64,000 bases of DNA from Bacillus marasmi (GCF_902168435.1 NZ_LR656168.1:214070-278069); one strand, 5' to 3'. Counted from the first letter of the stretch, positions 27,269 through 36,385 are shown. Notes: generated from the letters alone by a model not told the origin. Made by a program: numbers and translations.

Positions 27269-28042
27269 ATGCATATGGTAGATATAAATTGTGATATGGG
27301 CGAAAGCTTTGGTGCTTATAAAATCGGAAATGACGAAGAGATTCTTGATTTTATTACCTCCGCTAATATCGCCTGTGGGTTTCATGCTGGCGACCCTTCA
27401 ACAATGCGAAAGACAGTCAAAATGGCACTAGCTAAAAACGTTGGCATTGGCGTCCATCCTGGCTTTCAGGATTTAGTTGGATTTGGAAGGAAGAATATCG
27501 ACATCACACCGCAGGAAGCTTACGATTTAGTCGTCTATCAAATTGGCGCCCTTCATGCATTTGTTAAATCGGAAGGAAGTAAGCTTGATCATGTTAAACC
27601 ACACGGTGCCCTTTACAATATGGCTGCGAAAAACAAGCAGTTGGCAGAGGCGATTGCCGAGGCTATATATAAGGTTGACCCTGAGCTTATATTATTTGGG
27701 TTAGCTGGAAGTGAGCTCATTAAAGCAGGACAGCGAATCGGACTCCATACGGCTAATGAAGTTTTTTCTGATCGCACCTATCAGCTCGACGGCTCATTAA
27801 CACCGCGCAGTCAAGAGAATGCCCTTATTAAAGATCATCAGGCTGCCATTAATCAAGTAGTTCGGATGATAAAAGACGGCCAGGTTGCGTCAATCCAAGG
27901 AAATGATATTCCGATTAAAGCTGATACAATCTGCATCCATGGCGATGGAGAACACGCTTTACATTATGCAAAATCAATCTCCACAGCACTACAAGAAGCC
28001 GGAATTGCTATGTCAAAAATTGGTAACTTCATAAAAAAGTAA
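27269..28042 (+). CDS. pxpA: 5-oxoprolinase subunit PxpA (LamB/YcsF)
   Basis: A protein of 257 residues with a strong ribosome site (AAGGAGGT). Family motifs: [47 protein letters not shown], and the C-terminal [10 protein letters not shown]. It is the catalytic metal-dependent subunit that cleaves the activated 5-oxoproline. Last gene of the operon; terminator follows. Confidence 0.93.
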   Translation: MHMVDINCDMGESFGAYKIGNDEEILDFITSANIACGFHAGDPSTMRKTVKMALAKNVGIGVHPGFQDLVGFGRKNIDITPQEAYDLVVYQIGALHAFVKSEGSKLDHVKPHGALYNMAAKNKQLAEAIAEAIYKVDPELILFGLAGSELIKAGQRIGLHTANEVFSDRTYQLDGSLTPRSQENALIKDHQAAINQVVRMIKDGQVASIQGNDIPIKADTICIHGDGEHALHYAKSISTALQEAGIAMSKIGNFIKK

Positions 28043-28067
28043 TGATCAGGCGTCATTATCACAAACC

Positions 28068-28110
28068 AAAAAAGCTGGCTTAGGTTTCAAACCGATAAGC
28101 CAGCTTTTTT
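28068..28110. terminator. Bidirectional terminator between pxpA and yclQ
   Basis: AAAAAAGCTGGCTTA / TAAGCCAGCTTTTTT, serving both convergent operons. Confidence 0.9.
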
Positions 28111-28115
28111 ATAAA

Positions 28116-29075
28116 CTATTTAATTGCTGCTTCTACTTCCTTCACCATTTCCGCAACAGATACTAGTCCGCCACCAGAGGTATACCAATAATTTGCATCT
28201 AGATAGATTACTTTTCCATTTTTAACAGCGTTCGTCTTTTTCACTAAGCTATTTTCAACAATTTGCTTCGCTGATGATTCTCCACCAACAACCACCGCCC
28301 CACGGTCTACAACAAACAAGTAATCAGGATTTTTTTCTGCAATGTATTCAAATGAGATACTTTGCCCGTGAGTTGATACTTCAATGCTTTCATCAACAGG
28401 GGAAATCCCAAATTCATCATGAATAATACCAAAGCGTGAATTTTTGCCGTACGCACTTACTTTTCCATCATTGGCTAAAATAATTAGCGCCTTTTTATTT
28501 AATTTAGACCCTTTTTCATTTAATGCAGCCACTGACTTTTCAATTTTTTCTACTTCCGCTTTGACTTCATTCTCTTTATCAAAGATCTTACCTAGTGTTG
28601 TTACATTCTCTTTAAATGATTCCATATATTTTGTTGTATCAACGGCCATATACACTGTAGGAGCAATTTCTGCGAACTTATCATACAGTTCTTGTTGTCT
28701 ACCAGCAATAATAATTAAATCAGGTTGTAATTCGTTAATTTTCTCAAAATCTGGTTCTTTTGCTGCACCAAGATTCGCATATTTATCATCCTTGTATTTA
28801 GATAGATACGTAGGAACATAATCCTTTGGCAAACCTGCTACCTCAACACCTAATGCATCTAATGTATCTAATGTACCAAAGTCGAACACAACAACTTTTT
28901 CTGGGTTTTGTTTTACTTTTGTTTCTCCAAATTGATGCTTCACAACGATTTCTTCTACTTTTTCTGTTTTTTTAGCATTGTCAGTGCTTGTCTCTTTTGA
29001 TGTTTCATTAGAGCTGCATGCTGTAGCGATAAGTGCAATGATTGCGATAATTAATAATAATAGTTGACGTTTCAT
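28116..29075 (-). CDS. yclQ: Siderophore-binding lipoprotein YclQ
   Basis: A protein of 319 residues. The lipoprotein signal ends in IATAC, with Cys20 as the lipidated residue, then a Ser/Thr/Glu/Lys linker and a class III (FepB/BtuF-like) binding domain with FGTLDTLDALGVEVAGLP and QPDLIIIAGRQQELY. In Bacillus YclQ catches petrobactin and photoproducts of ferric siderophores and hands them to YclNOP. It follows yclP but is separated by 225 bases that include a palindromic repeat, so its level may differ from the membrane genes. Confidence 0.82.
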   Translation of the reverse strand: MKRQLLLLIIAIIALIATACSSNETSKETSTDNAKKTEKVEEIVVKHQFGETKVKQNPEKVVVFDFGTLDTLDALGVEVAGLPKDYVPTYLSKYKDDKYANLGAAKEPDFEKINELQPDLIIIAGRQQELYDKFAEIAPTVYMAVDTTKYMESFKENVTTLGKIFDKENEVKAEVEKIEKSVAALNEKGSKLNKKALIILANDGKVSAYGKNSRFGIIHDEFGISPVDESIEVSTHGQSISFEYIAEKNPDYLFVVDRGAVVVGGESSAKQIVENSLVKKTNAVKNGKVIYLDANYWYTSGGGLVSVAEMVKEVEAAIK

Positions 29076-29171
29076 TTTTCCACCTCTAAAATTTTAAGTA
29101 GTAAGTTTTTTTGATTTACTTTTTTTGGCGCCATGCCCCCACAGCTGGCGCCATTTTTATTGCCATTTTTC

Positions 29172-29303
29172 GTTGAAATTGTCCAGCTCCGGCGGCTAGG
29201 GGCTCGAGGTCATAAGCCATTCCGTCAAGAAGGTCAAAGAACGACCTTCTAGCCAGCTCGTCTTATGCTTGTCGCCCCTGAACGAGCCGCCTCCGCTTTT
29301 CTA
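29172..29303 (-). repeat. Palindromic intergenic repeat between yclP and yclQ
   Basis: Related to the element at 24700, in the other orientation: GTCCAGCTCCGGCGGCTAGG, then two arms around AGAAGGTCAAAGAACGACCTTCT, ending GCCGCCTCCGCTTTTCTA. The last bases supply the TAG stop of yclP. On the transcript it would fold into a long stable hairpin between the two genes. Confidence 0.8.
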
Positions 29304-30059
29304 CGAGTAATAAACGGCAATTCGATTGTTGTTGATATTTTTAATATCAAAGTTCATATCATAAATTTCACTTAAAGCTTCAGGCGTGATAATCTCCTGG
29401 GCTTTTCCTTCCTTCACCACCTTTCCATCCTTAAGAGCTACAATATAGTCGGAATAACAAGACGCGAAATTAATATCGTGAATCACAATGACAATCGTCT
29501 TGCCTAATTCATCGACCATGCGGCGTAATACTTTCATGATTTGCACAGAATGCTTCATATCTAAATTATTTAATGGTTCATCAAGTAAAATATATTCTGT
29601 GTCTTGAGCAAGGACCATCGCAATAAACGCTCGTTGCTTTTGACCCCCACTTAATTCATCAAGGTATTTATCTTGAATGTCCTGTAGCCCCATATACTGA
29701 ATCGCTTCGTCTACAAACTTCCAGTCTTCCTTCGTTAACTTGCCTTGTGAGTATGGAAATCTCCCAAAAGACACTAGCTCTTTAATGGTGAGACGCAAGT
29801 TAATGACATTGGATTGCTTTAAGATTGATAGCTTTTTAGCCAGTTCACTGCTTTTTGTTTTACTTAGCTCTACATTATCAATCAGTATTTCACCTGTGTC
29901 TTTCGAAACTAAACGACTGACCATCGATAGCAAGGTACTCTTCCCTGCTCCATTCGGACCGATAAAGGTTGTAATCGTCCCTTTTTCAATTTTCACCGTC
30001 ACATCATCAACGACTTTTTTATTTCCAAACAGCTTTGTAACTTTTTTTACATCTACCAT
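29301..30059 (-). CDS. yclP: Siderophore ABC ATPase YclP
   Basis: A protein of 252 residues with Walker A GPNGAGKSTL, signature [12 protein letters not shown], Walker B YILLDEPLNNLD and H-loop IVIHDINFA. FecE/FhuC-type ATPase of iron-siderophore importers. It overlaps yclO by seven bases and has AAAGGAG before its ATG. Its stop codon lies inside a palindromic repeat. Confidence 0.85.
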   Translation of the reverse strand: MVDVKKVTKLFGNKKVVDDVTVKIEKGTITTFIGPNGAGKSTLLSMVSRLVSKDTGEILIDNVELSKTKSSELAKKLSILKQSNVINLRLTIKELVSFGRFPYSQGKLTKEDWKFVDEAIQYMGLQDIQDKYLDELSGGQKQRAFIAMVLAQDTEYILLDEPLNNLDMKHSVQIMKVLRRMVDELGKTIVIVIHDINFASCYSDYIVALKDGKVVKEGKAQEIITPEALSEIYDMNFDIKNINNNRIAVYYS

Positions 30060-31003
30060 TTTTTATTCTCCTTTAATAGAAGATAGATAAAGTACACTCC
30101 ACCTATAAAGTTAATAATGACACTTAGCGTCGTTGAGAAAGTAAATACACGTTCAACGATTAGCTGGCCTCCAACTAAAGCAATAATACTTAGTAAAATC
30201 GTACCAATTATTAAATATGAATGTTTGTAAGTATTGAAAAATTGATATGCGACATTCACCACAAGCAATCCCAAAAATGTAATCGGTCCTACAAGGGCAG
30301 TGGAGATTGAAATTAATATTGCAATGACAATCAATAATCGTTTTACAACATAATCATAGTCAACACCAAGATTAACAGCCTGTTCTTTGCCAAGTGACAT
30401 AACATCCAAATATTTAAAAAAGCGATACCCATAAATACACACTGCTACTATCAAAAATACTGATAAATAAAGGAGCTCTGTCTTGATGTTATTGAAGCTC
30501 GCAAACATCTTATCTTGAATCAGTAAAAATTCATTTGGGTCAATCATGACTTGCATAAATGAAGATAAACTTTGAAACAATGTCCCAAATATCAAACCAA
30601 TTAAAAGCAGAAAATAAATATTGTTTCCTTCACGCTTAAATAAAACCTTATAAAGAATACCTGAGAACATAACCATTAAAGCAATCGAAAGGATAAAATT
30701 AACATTTTTATTCATCAGCGTAAGATTACCTGAACCAAATACAAAAACTAGCAAAGTTTGAATGAGCATGTAAAGTGAATCAAGTCCAATGATGCTCGGA
30801 GTTAATATGCGATTGTTCGTAATTGTTTGGAACACCAAAGTTGAAATACCAATCGCTGCACCAGTAAGGACAATCGCCAATATTTTTAATCCGCGTTTTG
30901 GTAAAACATAATCCCATTGAGTTCCTACATCTGTAAAAACAAAAACGGCAATCAGGGCAAGCGAGATTATTACAAGAATCGTAGTTTTTAATTTATTGTG
31001 CAT
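30053..31003 (-). CDS. yclO: Siderophore ABC permease YclO
   Basis: A protein of 316 residues with about eight to nine membrane helices, FecCD/BtuC family, with the coupling region VMSLGKEQAVNLGVDYDYVVKRLL and GPITFLGLLVVNVAY. It overlaps both neighbours (11 bases with yclN, seven with yclP), so it is co-translated with them. Confidence 0.85.
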   Translation of the reverse strand: MHNKLKTTILVIISLALIAVFVFTDVGTQWDYVLPKRGLKILAIVLTGAAIGISTLVFQTITNNRILTPSIIGLDSLYMLIQTLLVFVFGSGNLTLMNKNVNFILSIALMVMFSGILYKVLFKREGNNIYFLLLIGLIFGTLFQSLSSFMQVMIDPNEFLLIQDKMFASFNNIKTELLYLSVFLIVAVCIYGYRFFKYLDVMSLGKEQAVNLGVDYDYVVKRLLIVIAILISISTALVGPITFLGLLVVNVAYQFFNTYKHSYLIIGTILLSIIALVGGQLIVERVFTFSTTLSVIINFIGGVYFIYLLLKENKKW

Positions 31004-31946
31004 ATGCCCTTCTCCTCATTAACATGTAAATAAAGATGCCGCTGCCAATGACTCCTACCGTTAGTCCAATTGGGATTTCAAACGGGAAGATAATCAAACG
31101 TCCGAGAACATCACAGGCTAGCAAGAACACAGCACCAAGTACCGCAGTATGAGTAAGGCTCTTTTTTAAATTATCTCCTTGATAAAGACTAACGATGTTC
31201 GGGACAACCAAACCAAGAAACGGAATCATACCAACAGTTAAGATCACAACAGCGGTTACAAGAGCGACAATCATTAACCCGAGATTGACAATAAACTTAT
31301 AGTTCAATCCCAGATTCACCGCAAATTCTTCTCCCATCCCAGCAACGGTAAACTTATTCGCATAAAGGTATGCAATAATTACTAGGGGAATACTTATGTA
31401 AATTAATTCATATTGACCGGCAATAATCATTGAAAAATCACCTTGCAGCCAGGATGAAATATTTTGAATCAAGTCATTTTTATAAGCGAAAAACGTCGTA
31501 ATCGAATCGATGATGTTACCAAACATTAAGCCGACCAGCGGAATAAAGATAACATCCTTAAATTTGATTTTTTCTAATATTTTCATAAACAAAAAGGTTC
31601 CTAGAAGCGCAAATACAAATGCCACAAACATTTTTTCTAGCGGACTAGCTGATGTGAATACTAACAGCGCCACGAGAATACCAAGCTTTGCAGAATCCTC
31701 TGTTCCAGCAGTTGTTGGTGATACAAATTTATTCCGGCTCAATTGTTGCATAATCAAACCACTTATACTTATGCTCATACCCGCAATAATAATACTGACC
31801 AAGCGCGGAACCCTACTCACTAAAAATACTTGCGTCTCCTCTTCCTTAAAATGAATCAAATCTAGCGGTGAGATATTACTTACGCCAATAAAGAGTGATG
31901 CAAAGCTTAGTATGATTAATCCAATTAATAAAAACCTTAATTTCAA
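30993..31946 (-). CDS. yclN: Siderophore ABC permease YclN
   Basis: A protein of 317 residues of the FecCD family with the coupling segment VAGMGEEFAVNLGLNYKFIVNLGL and GMIPFLGLVVPNIVSL. I chose the TTG at 31946, which has AAGGTGAGG five bases upstream and gives MKLRFLLIGLIIL; the GTG at 31958 is inside that ribosome site. First gene of the uptake operon, behind two Fur boxes. Confidence 0.82.
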   Translation of the reverse strand: MKLRFLLIGLIILSFASLFIGVSNISPLDLIHFKEEETQVFLVSRVPRLVSIIIAGMSISISGLIMQQLSRNKFVSPTTAGTEDSAKLGILVALLVFTSASPLEKMFVAFVFALLGTFLFMKILEKIKFKDVIFIPLVGLMFGNIIDSITTFFAYKNDLIQNISSWLQGDFSMIIAGQYELIYISIPLVIIAYLYANKFTVAGMGEEFAVNLGLNYKFIVNLGLMIVALVTAVVILTVGMIPFLGLVVPNIVSLYQGDNLKKSLTHTAVLGAVFLLACDVLGRLIIFPFEIPIGLTVGVIGSGIFIYMLMRRRAYAQ

Positions 31947-31989
31947 ATCGTTCCTCACCTTTCTGAAAATCAGAGGAGTCTTGTTTGTT

Positions 31990-32008
31990 AATGAGATTGA
32001 TTCTCATT
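31990..32008 (-). promoter_or_regulatory. Fur box 1 upstream of yclN
   Basis: AATGAGATTGATTCTCATT is a near-perfect palindrome of the Fur type, 44 bases before the start codon. Iron repression is expected for this uptake operon. Confidence 0.75.
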
Positions 32009-32050
32009 TGAACCTTTAAAAAAAGCATCATTTCTGATGAGTTGTTCGGG

Positions 32051-32069
32051 AATGAAATTCATTCTCATT
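32051..32069 (-). promoter_or_regulatory. Fur box 2 upstream of yclN
   Basis: AATGAAATTCATTCTCATT holds two overlapping half-site pairs of the Fur type, 61 bp from box 1. Two boxes suggest tight iron control. Confidence 0.65.
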
Positions 32070-32133
32070 TACATTACATTATTACTATACATAGGATGTT
32101 TTGCGCTGTCAATGGAGTTTTTTGATTTTTAAA

Positions 32134-32175
32134 AAAAGAAGACACTAAAGACATTTTGGTCTTTAGTGTTTTTTC
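32134..32175 (-). terminator. Terminator of the threonine/serine exporter genes
   Basis: ACACTAAAGAC / GTCTTTAGTGT (32142-32152 with 32159-32169), with an A-run on one side and a T-run on the other, so it can work in both directions. Confidence 0.85.
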
Positions 32176-32184
32176 AAAATGGCA

Positions 32185-32628
32185 TTATCGATGAATGCTA
32201 AATTTTGTGTTGCGTATGGTCTGGTTCACCACTTCAGAAAACACGAGCCCCATCCCAATCGCTCCTGACAGCATTGTCGCCTTTGCCGCAAGGGTAATCG
32301 CTGTATTGTAGTCGTTTTCAACAAAATGGCGCATAGTATCATAAGCCAAACCACCAGGAACAAGTGGAATAATACCTGCTACACTAAAGATAATCACTGG
32401 GCTTTTATAGCGTTTGGCAAAAATCTGGCTGATGACAGCGACAAAAAAGGACGCTGCCAAGGTGGCCATAACAACATCTACGCCTTCTTTCACCAATATG
32501 ACGTACATGATCCATCCCAACATTCCAACCAACCCACATTTCAACAAGGTTTGTTTTGGAACATTAAACAATATTCCAAAGCCTGCTGTTGATATAAAAC
32601 TAGTGAGGAGTTGTTCAATAATCATCAT
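32185..32628 (-). CDS. Threonine/serine exporter, small subunit (YjjB/DUF3815)
   Basis: A protein of 147 residues with four to five membrane helices. The ATG at 32628 (or 32625) follows AGGGGGAAG; an upstream ATG at 32655 lies before that site. Family phrase VPGGLAYDTMRHFVENDYNTA. It is the C-terminal half of a split ThrE exporter and works with the larger subunit directly upstream. Confidence 0.78.
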   Translation of the reverse strand: MMIIEQLLTSFISTAGFGILFNVPKQTLLKCGLVGMLGWIMYVILVKEGVDVVMATLAASFFVAVISQIFAKRYKSPVIIFSVAGIIPLVPGGLAYDTMRHFVENDYNTAITLAAKATMLSGAIGMGLVFSEVVNQTIRNTKFSIHR

Positions 32629-32657
32629 GAATGTAAACTTCCCCCTATTTATCATTT

Positions 32658-33419
32658 TTATAGAAAGGATAAGACAATTGCAATACCCGATCCAATTGCA
32701 AATGCAGTCAGCATCGCCTCTGCACCCTTGGATAAACCTGAAACTAGGTGCCCTGCCATTAAATCACGTACCGCGTTAGTTAGTAAGAGCCCGGGAACTA
32801 ATGGCATGACTGAGCCAATAATAATCTTATCGAGCTCAGACCCTATCCCTATTTTTACAAAAATAAAGGCAATTAGGCCTAACAGAAAGGATGCTGTAAA
32901 TTCCGAGAAAAATTTGATCGGCACCAATTTATGTAAATACACCGAGCTAAAATAGCCAACTCCTCCTGAAACCATTGCTGGAACAAAATCACTCCAACCA
33001 CCTTTGAACATTATTAAAAAACAACCGCTGGCAACAGCAGCAGCTACCGTTCGCACAAACAATGAAAAGGAATGGGCATCAACTTCAATTTCCTTGAGTG
33101 ATTGATGCGCATATTTAAACGTGATTTCACCGGCAGCAATTTGCCTAGATATATTATTAACTAAAGTAACTTTCCTTAAATCAGTTGTTCTGTCGGCAAT
33201 CCGAATCAATCTCGTTTTTGTAGGTTCAGCACCCTCTGCTGAAAAGAAGATTCCCGTTGGCGTTACATAGCTATGTGTTTCAGGTATGCCTAATGCTTTT
33301 GCCATTCGCATCATTGTGTCTTCAACCCGATACGTCTCTGCCCCATTTTGGAGCATTATTTTCCCAGCTAATAAGCATAGGTCCAGTATTTCATATGTTT
33401 GTTCGACATTTTCTTCCAC
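32658..33419 (-). CDS. Threonine/serine exporter, large subunit (YjjP/DUF1212)
   Basis: A protein of 253 residues from the GTG at 33419, which has AAGGTG six bases upstream; the GTG at 33428 is part of that site. Residues 1-110 are a cytoplasmic domain with NGAETYRVEDTMMRMAKALG and VTPTGIFFSAEG, followed by five membrane helices. DUF1212 family; together with the small subunit it makes a ThrE-type exporter of threonine or serine. The two genes almost touch. Confidence 0.8.
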   Translation of the reverse strand: MEENVEQTYEILDLCLLAGKIMLQNGAETYRVEDTMMRMAKALGIPETHSYVTPTGIFFSAEGAEPTKTRLIRIADRTTDLRKVTLVNNISRQIAAGEITFKYAHQSLKEIEVDAHSFSLFVRTVAAAVASGCFLIMFKGGWSDFVPAMVSGGVGYFSSVYLHKLVPIKFFSEFTASFLLGLIAFIFVKIGIGSELDKIIIGSVMPLVPGLLLTNAVRDLMAGHLVSGLSKGAEAMLTAFAIGSGIAIVLSFL

Positions 33420-33593
33420 TATTTTCACCTTGACTTTTCTATATCACAATAATAGTAGTTTAACCTAAGTAAGGTTATTGAACAATGATGATTCGGAGAA
33501 ATCGATTTTGTCTAGATTATTATAGAAAATTCATAGAATTGTCAGATTTGCAAATTATGATAATAATAACAAAACGAAAAGGTGGTATATAAA

Positions 33594-33677
33594 ATGGAAA
33601 GATTCAAATTTGTATTTTCAGGTATTACAGGAGTGGTGGCAACAGCTATGCTTGTGTTATTGGGTGGATTATTTTAG
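33594..33677 (+). CDS. 27-residue membrane peptide
   Basis: An open frame of 27 codons with a strong ribosome site (AAAGGTGG, eight bases before the ATG). The peptide has a short basic-aromatic start (MERFKFVF) and a hydrophobic stretch to the end (GVVATAMLVLLGGLF), one membrane helix. A possible promoter (TTGTCA-N16-TAATAA at 33539-33566) and a terminator at 33741 bracket it, so it looks like a free-standing small gene. Function unknown; single-helix peptides often steady a transporter or oxidase. Confidence 0.55.
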   Translation: MERFKFVFSGITGVVATAMLVLLGGLF

Positions 33678-33740
33678 TAAAACATTTTCCCCGCCACTCA
33701 ATTTCCGAAAAATATAGACTCACTTTATCCCCTAACTGTT

Positions 33741-33780
33741 TAGCTAAGGAAAACATATTTTTCCTTAGCTATTTTTTTTT
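33741..33780 (+). terminator. Terminator after the 27-residue gene
   Basis: TAGCTAAGGAAAA / TTTTCCTTAGCTA with a five-base loop and nine T. Confidence 0.93.
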
Positions 33781-33874
33781 GGAATTAAATTTGTTTACTG
33801 CCCCTTTTTTCAGACTTTTTTCATGTACAAGGAGTAATCTACAGACAACTAAGGTATACAGGGAGGCTTTTTTA

Positions 33875-34432
33875 ATGAAAACTTTGCAAATGGCGCTCTT
33901 GGCTTTGTTTTTTATGTTTGCTTTGAATTTTGGACTAACTGGAAGCAACGTTGTCTCTGCAGATGATGATGACTACGAGAAATATGAACAGTATGAAGAA
34001 GGCGAGGAACACGAAAAAGATGGTCCTTACGAGGAATTAGGAGAAACTATAGGTTGGGGAACAATTATTGCTATGGGAATTGCAGGCATCATTTTCCCGC
34101 TTAGAAGATCGATGAAAACAGTTACGACTAATTTCCCAGAAGCAAAAAAAGGCTATATTTCACTTACGAAGTTTTTTGGGAAATTTCATATTCCAATTGG
34201 AATCATCGCTCTTGGCTTAAGTATTTTCCACGGTATTACGATGTATGTTAGTGAGGGCGAACTAGAAGGTGACGGCATCATCGGACTTGGTTCTGTGGTA
34301 TTAATGCTGATTGCTGGTCTCATTGGTGCTGTATTATTCAAAAATAAAAAAGCGAAAAGCCTTCGAACAACCCATACCATTTTAATCGTGTTTGCTATGT
34401 TTATAGGTGTTGTTCATATTTTTGCCTCTTAA
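33875..34432 (+). CDS. Membrane protein with two His pairs, possible b-type cytochrome
   Basis: A protein of 185 residues from ATG 33875 with GGGAGG upstream. A signal or first helix (residues 5-25) is followed by a very acidic outer stretch (DDDDYEKYEQYEEGEEHEKD) and four membrane helices. Two helices carry paired histidines: FHIPIGIIALGLSIFHG (12 apart) and TTHTILIVFAMFIGVVHIF (13 apart). That spacing is what bis-heme b561-like proteins use to hold two hemes. I do not recognise the exact family; the heme role is inferred from the histidines alone. Confidence 0.55.
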   Translation: MKTLQMALLALFFMFALNFGLTGSNVVSADDDDYEKYEQYEEGEEHEKDGPYEELGETIGWGTIIAMGIAGIIFPLRRSMKTVTTNFPEAKKGYISLTKFFGKFHIPIGIIALGLSIFHGITMYVSEGELEGDGIIGLGSVVLMLIAGLIGAVLFKNKKAKSLRTTHTILIVFAMFIGVVHIFAS

Positions 34433-34439
34433 CTTATTA

Positions 34440-34905
34440 TATTTTAAAGAAGCTAGGACAAAACTAAAATCGTATGATTAAAGTTCAGTGTTGATTTTAC
34501 ATGTAGGTATGAGAATAAGCGGAGAATTTCCCGTTATTGTACCTAAGGGGTGCCAATTGAGATGAAATAAGAGGAGAATTTCCGCTTAACTACTCCCCAA
34601 AAGGCAAAATCCAGTGATTTTTATGAAATAAGTGGAAAAACTCCCTTTATTCTTAGCAAAAATACCATATTTCTCAAAATAAGCGGAATTATTCCCTTTA
34701 TTTTCATACACAAGGAAATCAACATTTGGGTTACCAGATCCACATGCAAAAAATTTTTCACATCAATGTTATCCACAGTTAGTTCAAGGTAGTGTCCATT
34801 GTAAATAGGAAAAAAAATCGAACTATCGGGAAATTCAAAGTTAAAATTTCGCACGATAGTTCGTTTTTTTTATTTAGTTGAAATACTTATGTCCCAAACT
34901 AATTG
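34440..34905 (-). repeat. Composite repeat element, copy B (inverted to copy A)
   Basis: Read on the minus strand it repeats copy A throughout: AGTTTGGGACATAAGTATTTCA, the ATAGTTCG hairpin, GTGAAAAATTTTTTGCATGT, GTTGATTTCCTTGTG, four units based on TCCGCTTATTT with spacings of 51, 61 and 52 bp, and the closing TAGTTTTGTCCTAGCTTC. The two copies differ by many scattered changes, so the duplication is not recent. It fills the gap between two convergent genes. Confidence 0.8.
34819..34871. terminator. Hairpin of composite element B
   Basis: CGAACTATCG / CGATAGTTCG with inner AAATT/AATTT pairing; A-run on one side and T-run on the other. It can end transcription from both sides, including the CoA-transferase transcript. 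Confidence 0.7.
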
Positions 34906-34931
34906 TTTTATTACGCGTTGTCTAGATAAAA

Positions 34932-36086
34932 TTATTTCAATAGCTTCGATATTTCACTCTTAAGGATTCCTTTTTTCTCCCATTCCTTAACTTGTTCTTC
35001 GGATTTATCGAGGAGCTTACTGACGATATCAATGCTGTGCTCTCCAAGCTTCGGAGGCGGAGTTTGGTTCTTCTGCTTTAAATCACCATGCATCTTCACT
35101 TGCTCATCCCCCCACGCAGCAGTATAAACATTTTGATTTCCATAACCTTTAAGTTCATTAATTTCGAGAATCGGAGTCAAACAGCAATCCACCCCACGAC
35201 CGAACGCTGCCCATTCCTCCAATGTTTTTTGTAAAAATAAATCCTTGACCTCGAGGTAAACCGGATTACTTTCGTTTGCCTCTGTTCCATGAGCGCTAAT
35301 CCATTCTGGACGATTGACTGCATGACAAAAGTTTTCCCAGAATTTAAATTCTAATGCACCAAAGCCCACAAACCGCCTATCCTTGGTTGGATAGATGGCA
35401 TAAGAGATCATCGTTCCATTTAATACAGATAACCCTTGTCCAAAGCCTGTTTCCTCTGCTACTACTGCGTGATTGACCATAATTGAGGTCATCACATCAG
35501 TTACTGAAATAGAATGATAGCTTCCCTTTCCTGTTTGTTGCTTTGAGATGATACCAGTAAGAATTCGTTCACTAGCAGCAAATGCTCCGATGTAATCCGC
35601 AAAAGTGATGGTCGGATGGATTGGCTCACCGTGACTATTTTTCATTTGTGACAGGACTCCGCTTAACGATAAAAAGTTTAGATCGTGACTTCCTAATTTG
35701 CTCAGATCCCCCTCTTGTCCATAGCCAGTAATCGAGCAATAGACTATTTCTTGTTTAAGTTCTTTTACTGCTTCGTAACCTAGACCAAGCTTGTCCATTA
35801 CACCAGGTCTGAAGCTTTCAACGATTACGTCTGATTTTTTTATCATTTGCTGAACAATTTCCTTGCCTTCTGCTGTTTTTAGGTTAACTGCTAGGCTTTT
35901 TTTGTTGCGATTCATTGCTCTGAATACAGGGCCTTCCTTATCACCAATTACTTCAGTGATTCTGGCTAAATCTCCAGTTAAGGATTCAATTTTAATAACC
36001 TCTGCGCCAAGTTCTGCTAATCTTAGTGTCGCAAAAGGTCCTGGAATATAATTGCTGAAATCTAAAATTCTAATATTCGATAGCAT
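34932..36086 (-). CDS. CaiB/BaiF-type CoA transferase
   Basis: A protein of 384 residues, normal for class III CoA transferases, from ATG 36086 with TAGG nine bases upstream; an in-frame start at 36107 has no ribosome site. Motifs: RILDFSNYIPGPFATLRLAELGAEVIKIE at the start, NRNKKSLAVNLK, and VESFRPGVMDKLGLGY. The catalytic aspartate region is around TFADYIGAFAA. It moves CoA between acyl-CoA and a free acid; the substrate cannot be told. Alone in its unit. Confidence 0.85.
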   Translation of the reverse strand: MLSNIRILDFSNYIPGPFATLRLAELGAEVIKIESLTGDLARITEVIGDKEGPVFRAMNRNKKSLAVNLKTAEGKEIVQQMIKKSDVIVESFRPGVMDKLGLGYEAVKELKQEIVYCSITGYGQEGDLSKLGSHDLNFLSLSGVLSQMKNSHGEPIHPTITFADYIGAFAASERILTGIISKQQTGKGSYHSISVTDVMTSIMVNHAVVAEETGFGQGLSVLNGTMISYAIYPTKDRRFVGFGALEFKFWENFCHAVNRPEWISAHGTEANESNPVYLEVKDLFLQKTLEEWAAFGRGVDCCLTPILEINELKGYGNQNVYTAAWGDEQVKMHGDLKQKNQTPPPKLGEHSIDIVSKLLDKSEEQVKEWEKKGILKSEISKLLK

Positions 36087-36287
36087 TCGTGCTAGCCTAC
36101 CTTTCAAATATGTTTCGGTCTAGTTCCGTTTTTAGTTACTTGTCTTTATTTTACAATGAATTTACTGATTTTTTAGAAAATTTAATACCCAAACATTCGA
36201 CAGTTTTTTTGACAGGATTTTATTGGGGTGGTCGTGGGTGCTTTGGTTTTAGGGACATCTATGGGGTTTGCGGGTTTCATTCATGAT

Positions 36288-36385
36288 CTTTAGTTACCGC
36301 TTGGGCGTTTTTTCGAGGGAGCGGTAATCATTCGCTTTCTATGGTTACCACTTGGGCCTTTTTTTCGAGGGAGCGGGCTCCATTC
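36288..36385. repeat. 51-bp repeat, two units
   Basis: GTTACCGCTTGGGCG at 36293 recurs as GTTACCACTTGGGCC at 36344, 51 bp later, each followed by TTTTTTCGAGGGAGCGG. The unit has an inverted pair TTACCGCT / AGCGGTAA. The rest of the gap between 36087 and 36450 shows nothing apart from a weak terminator. Confidence 0.8.
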
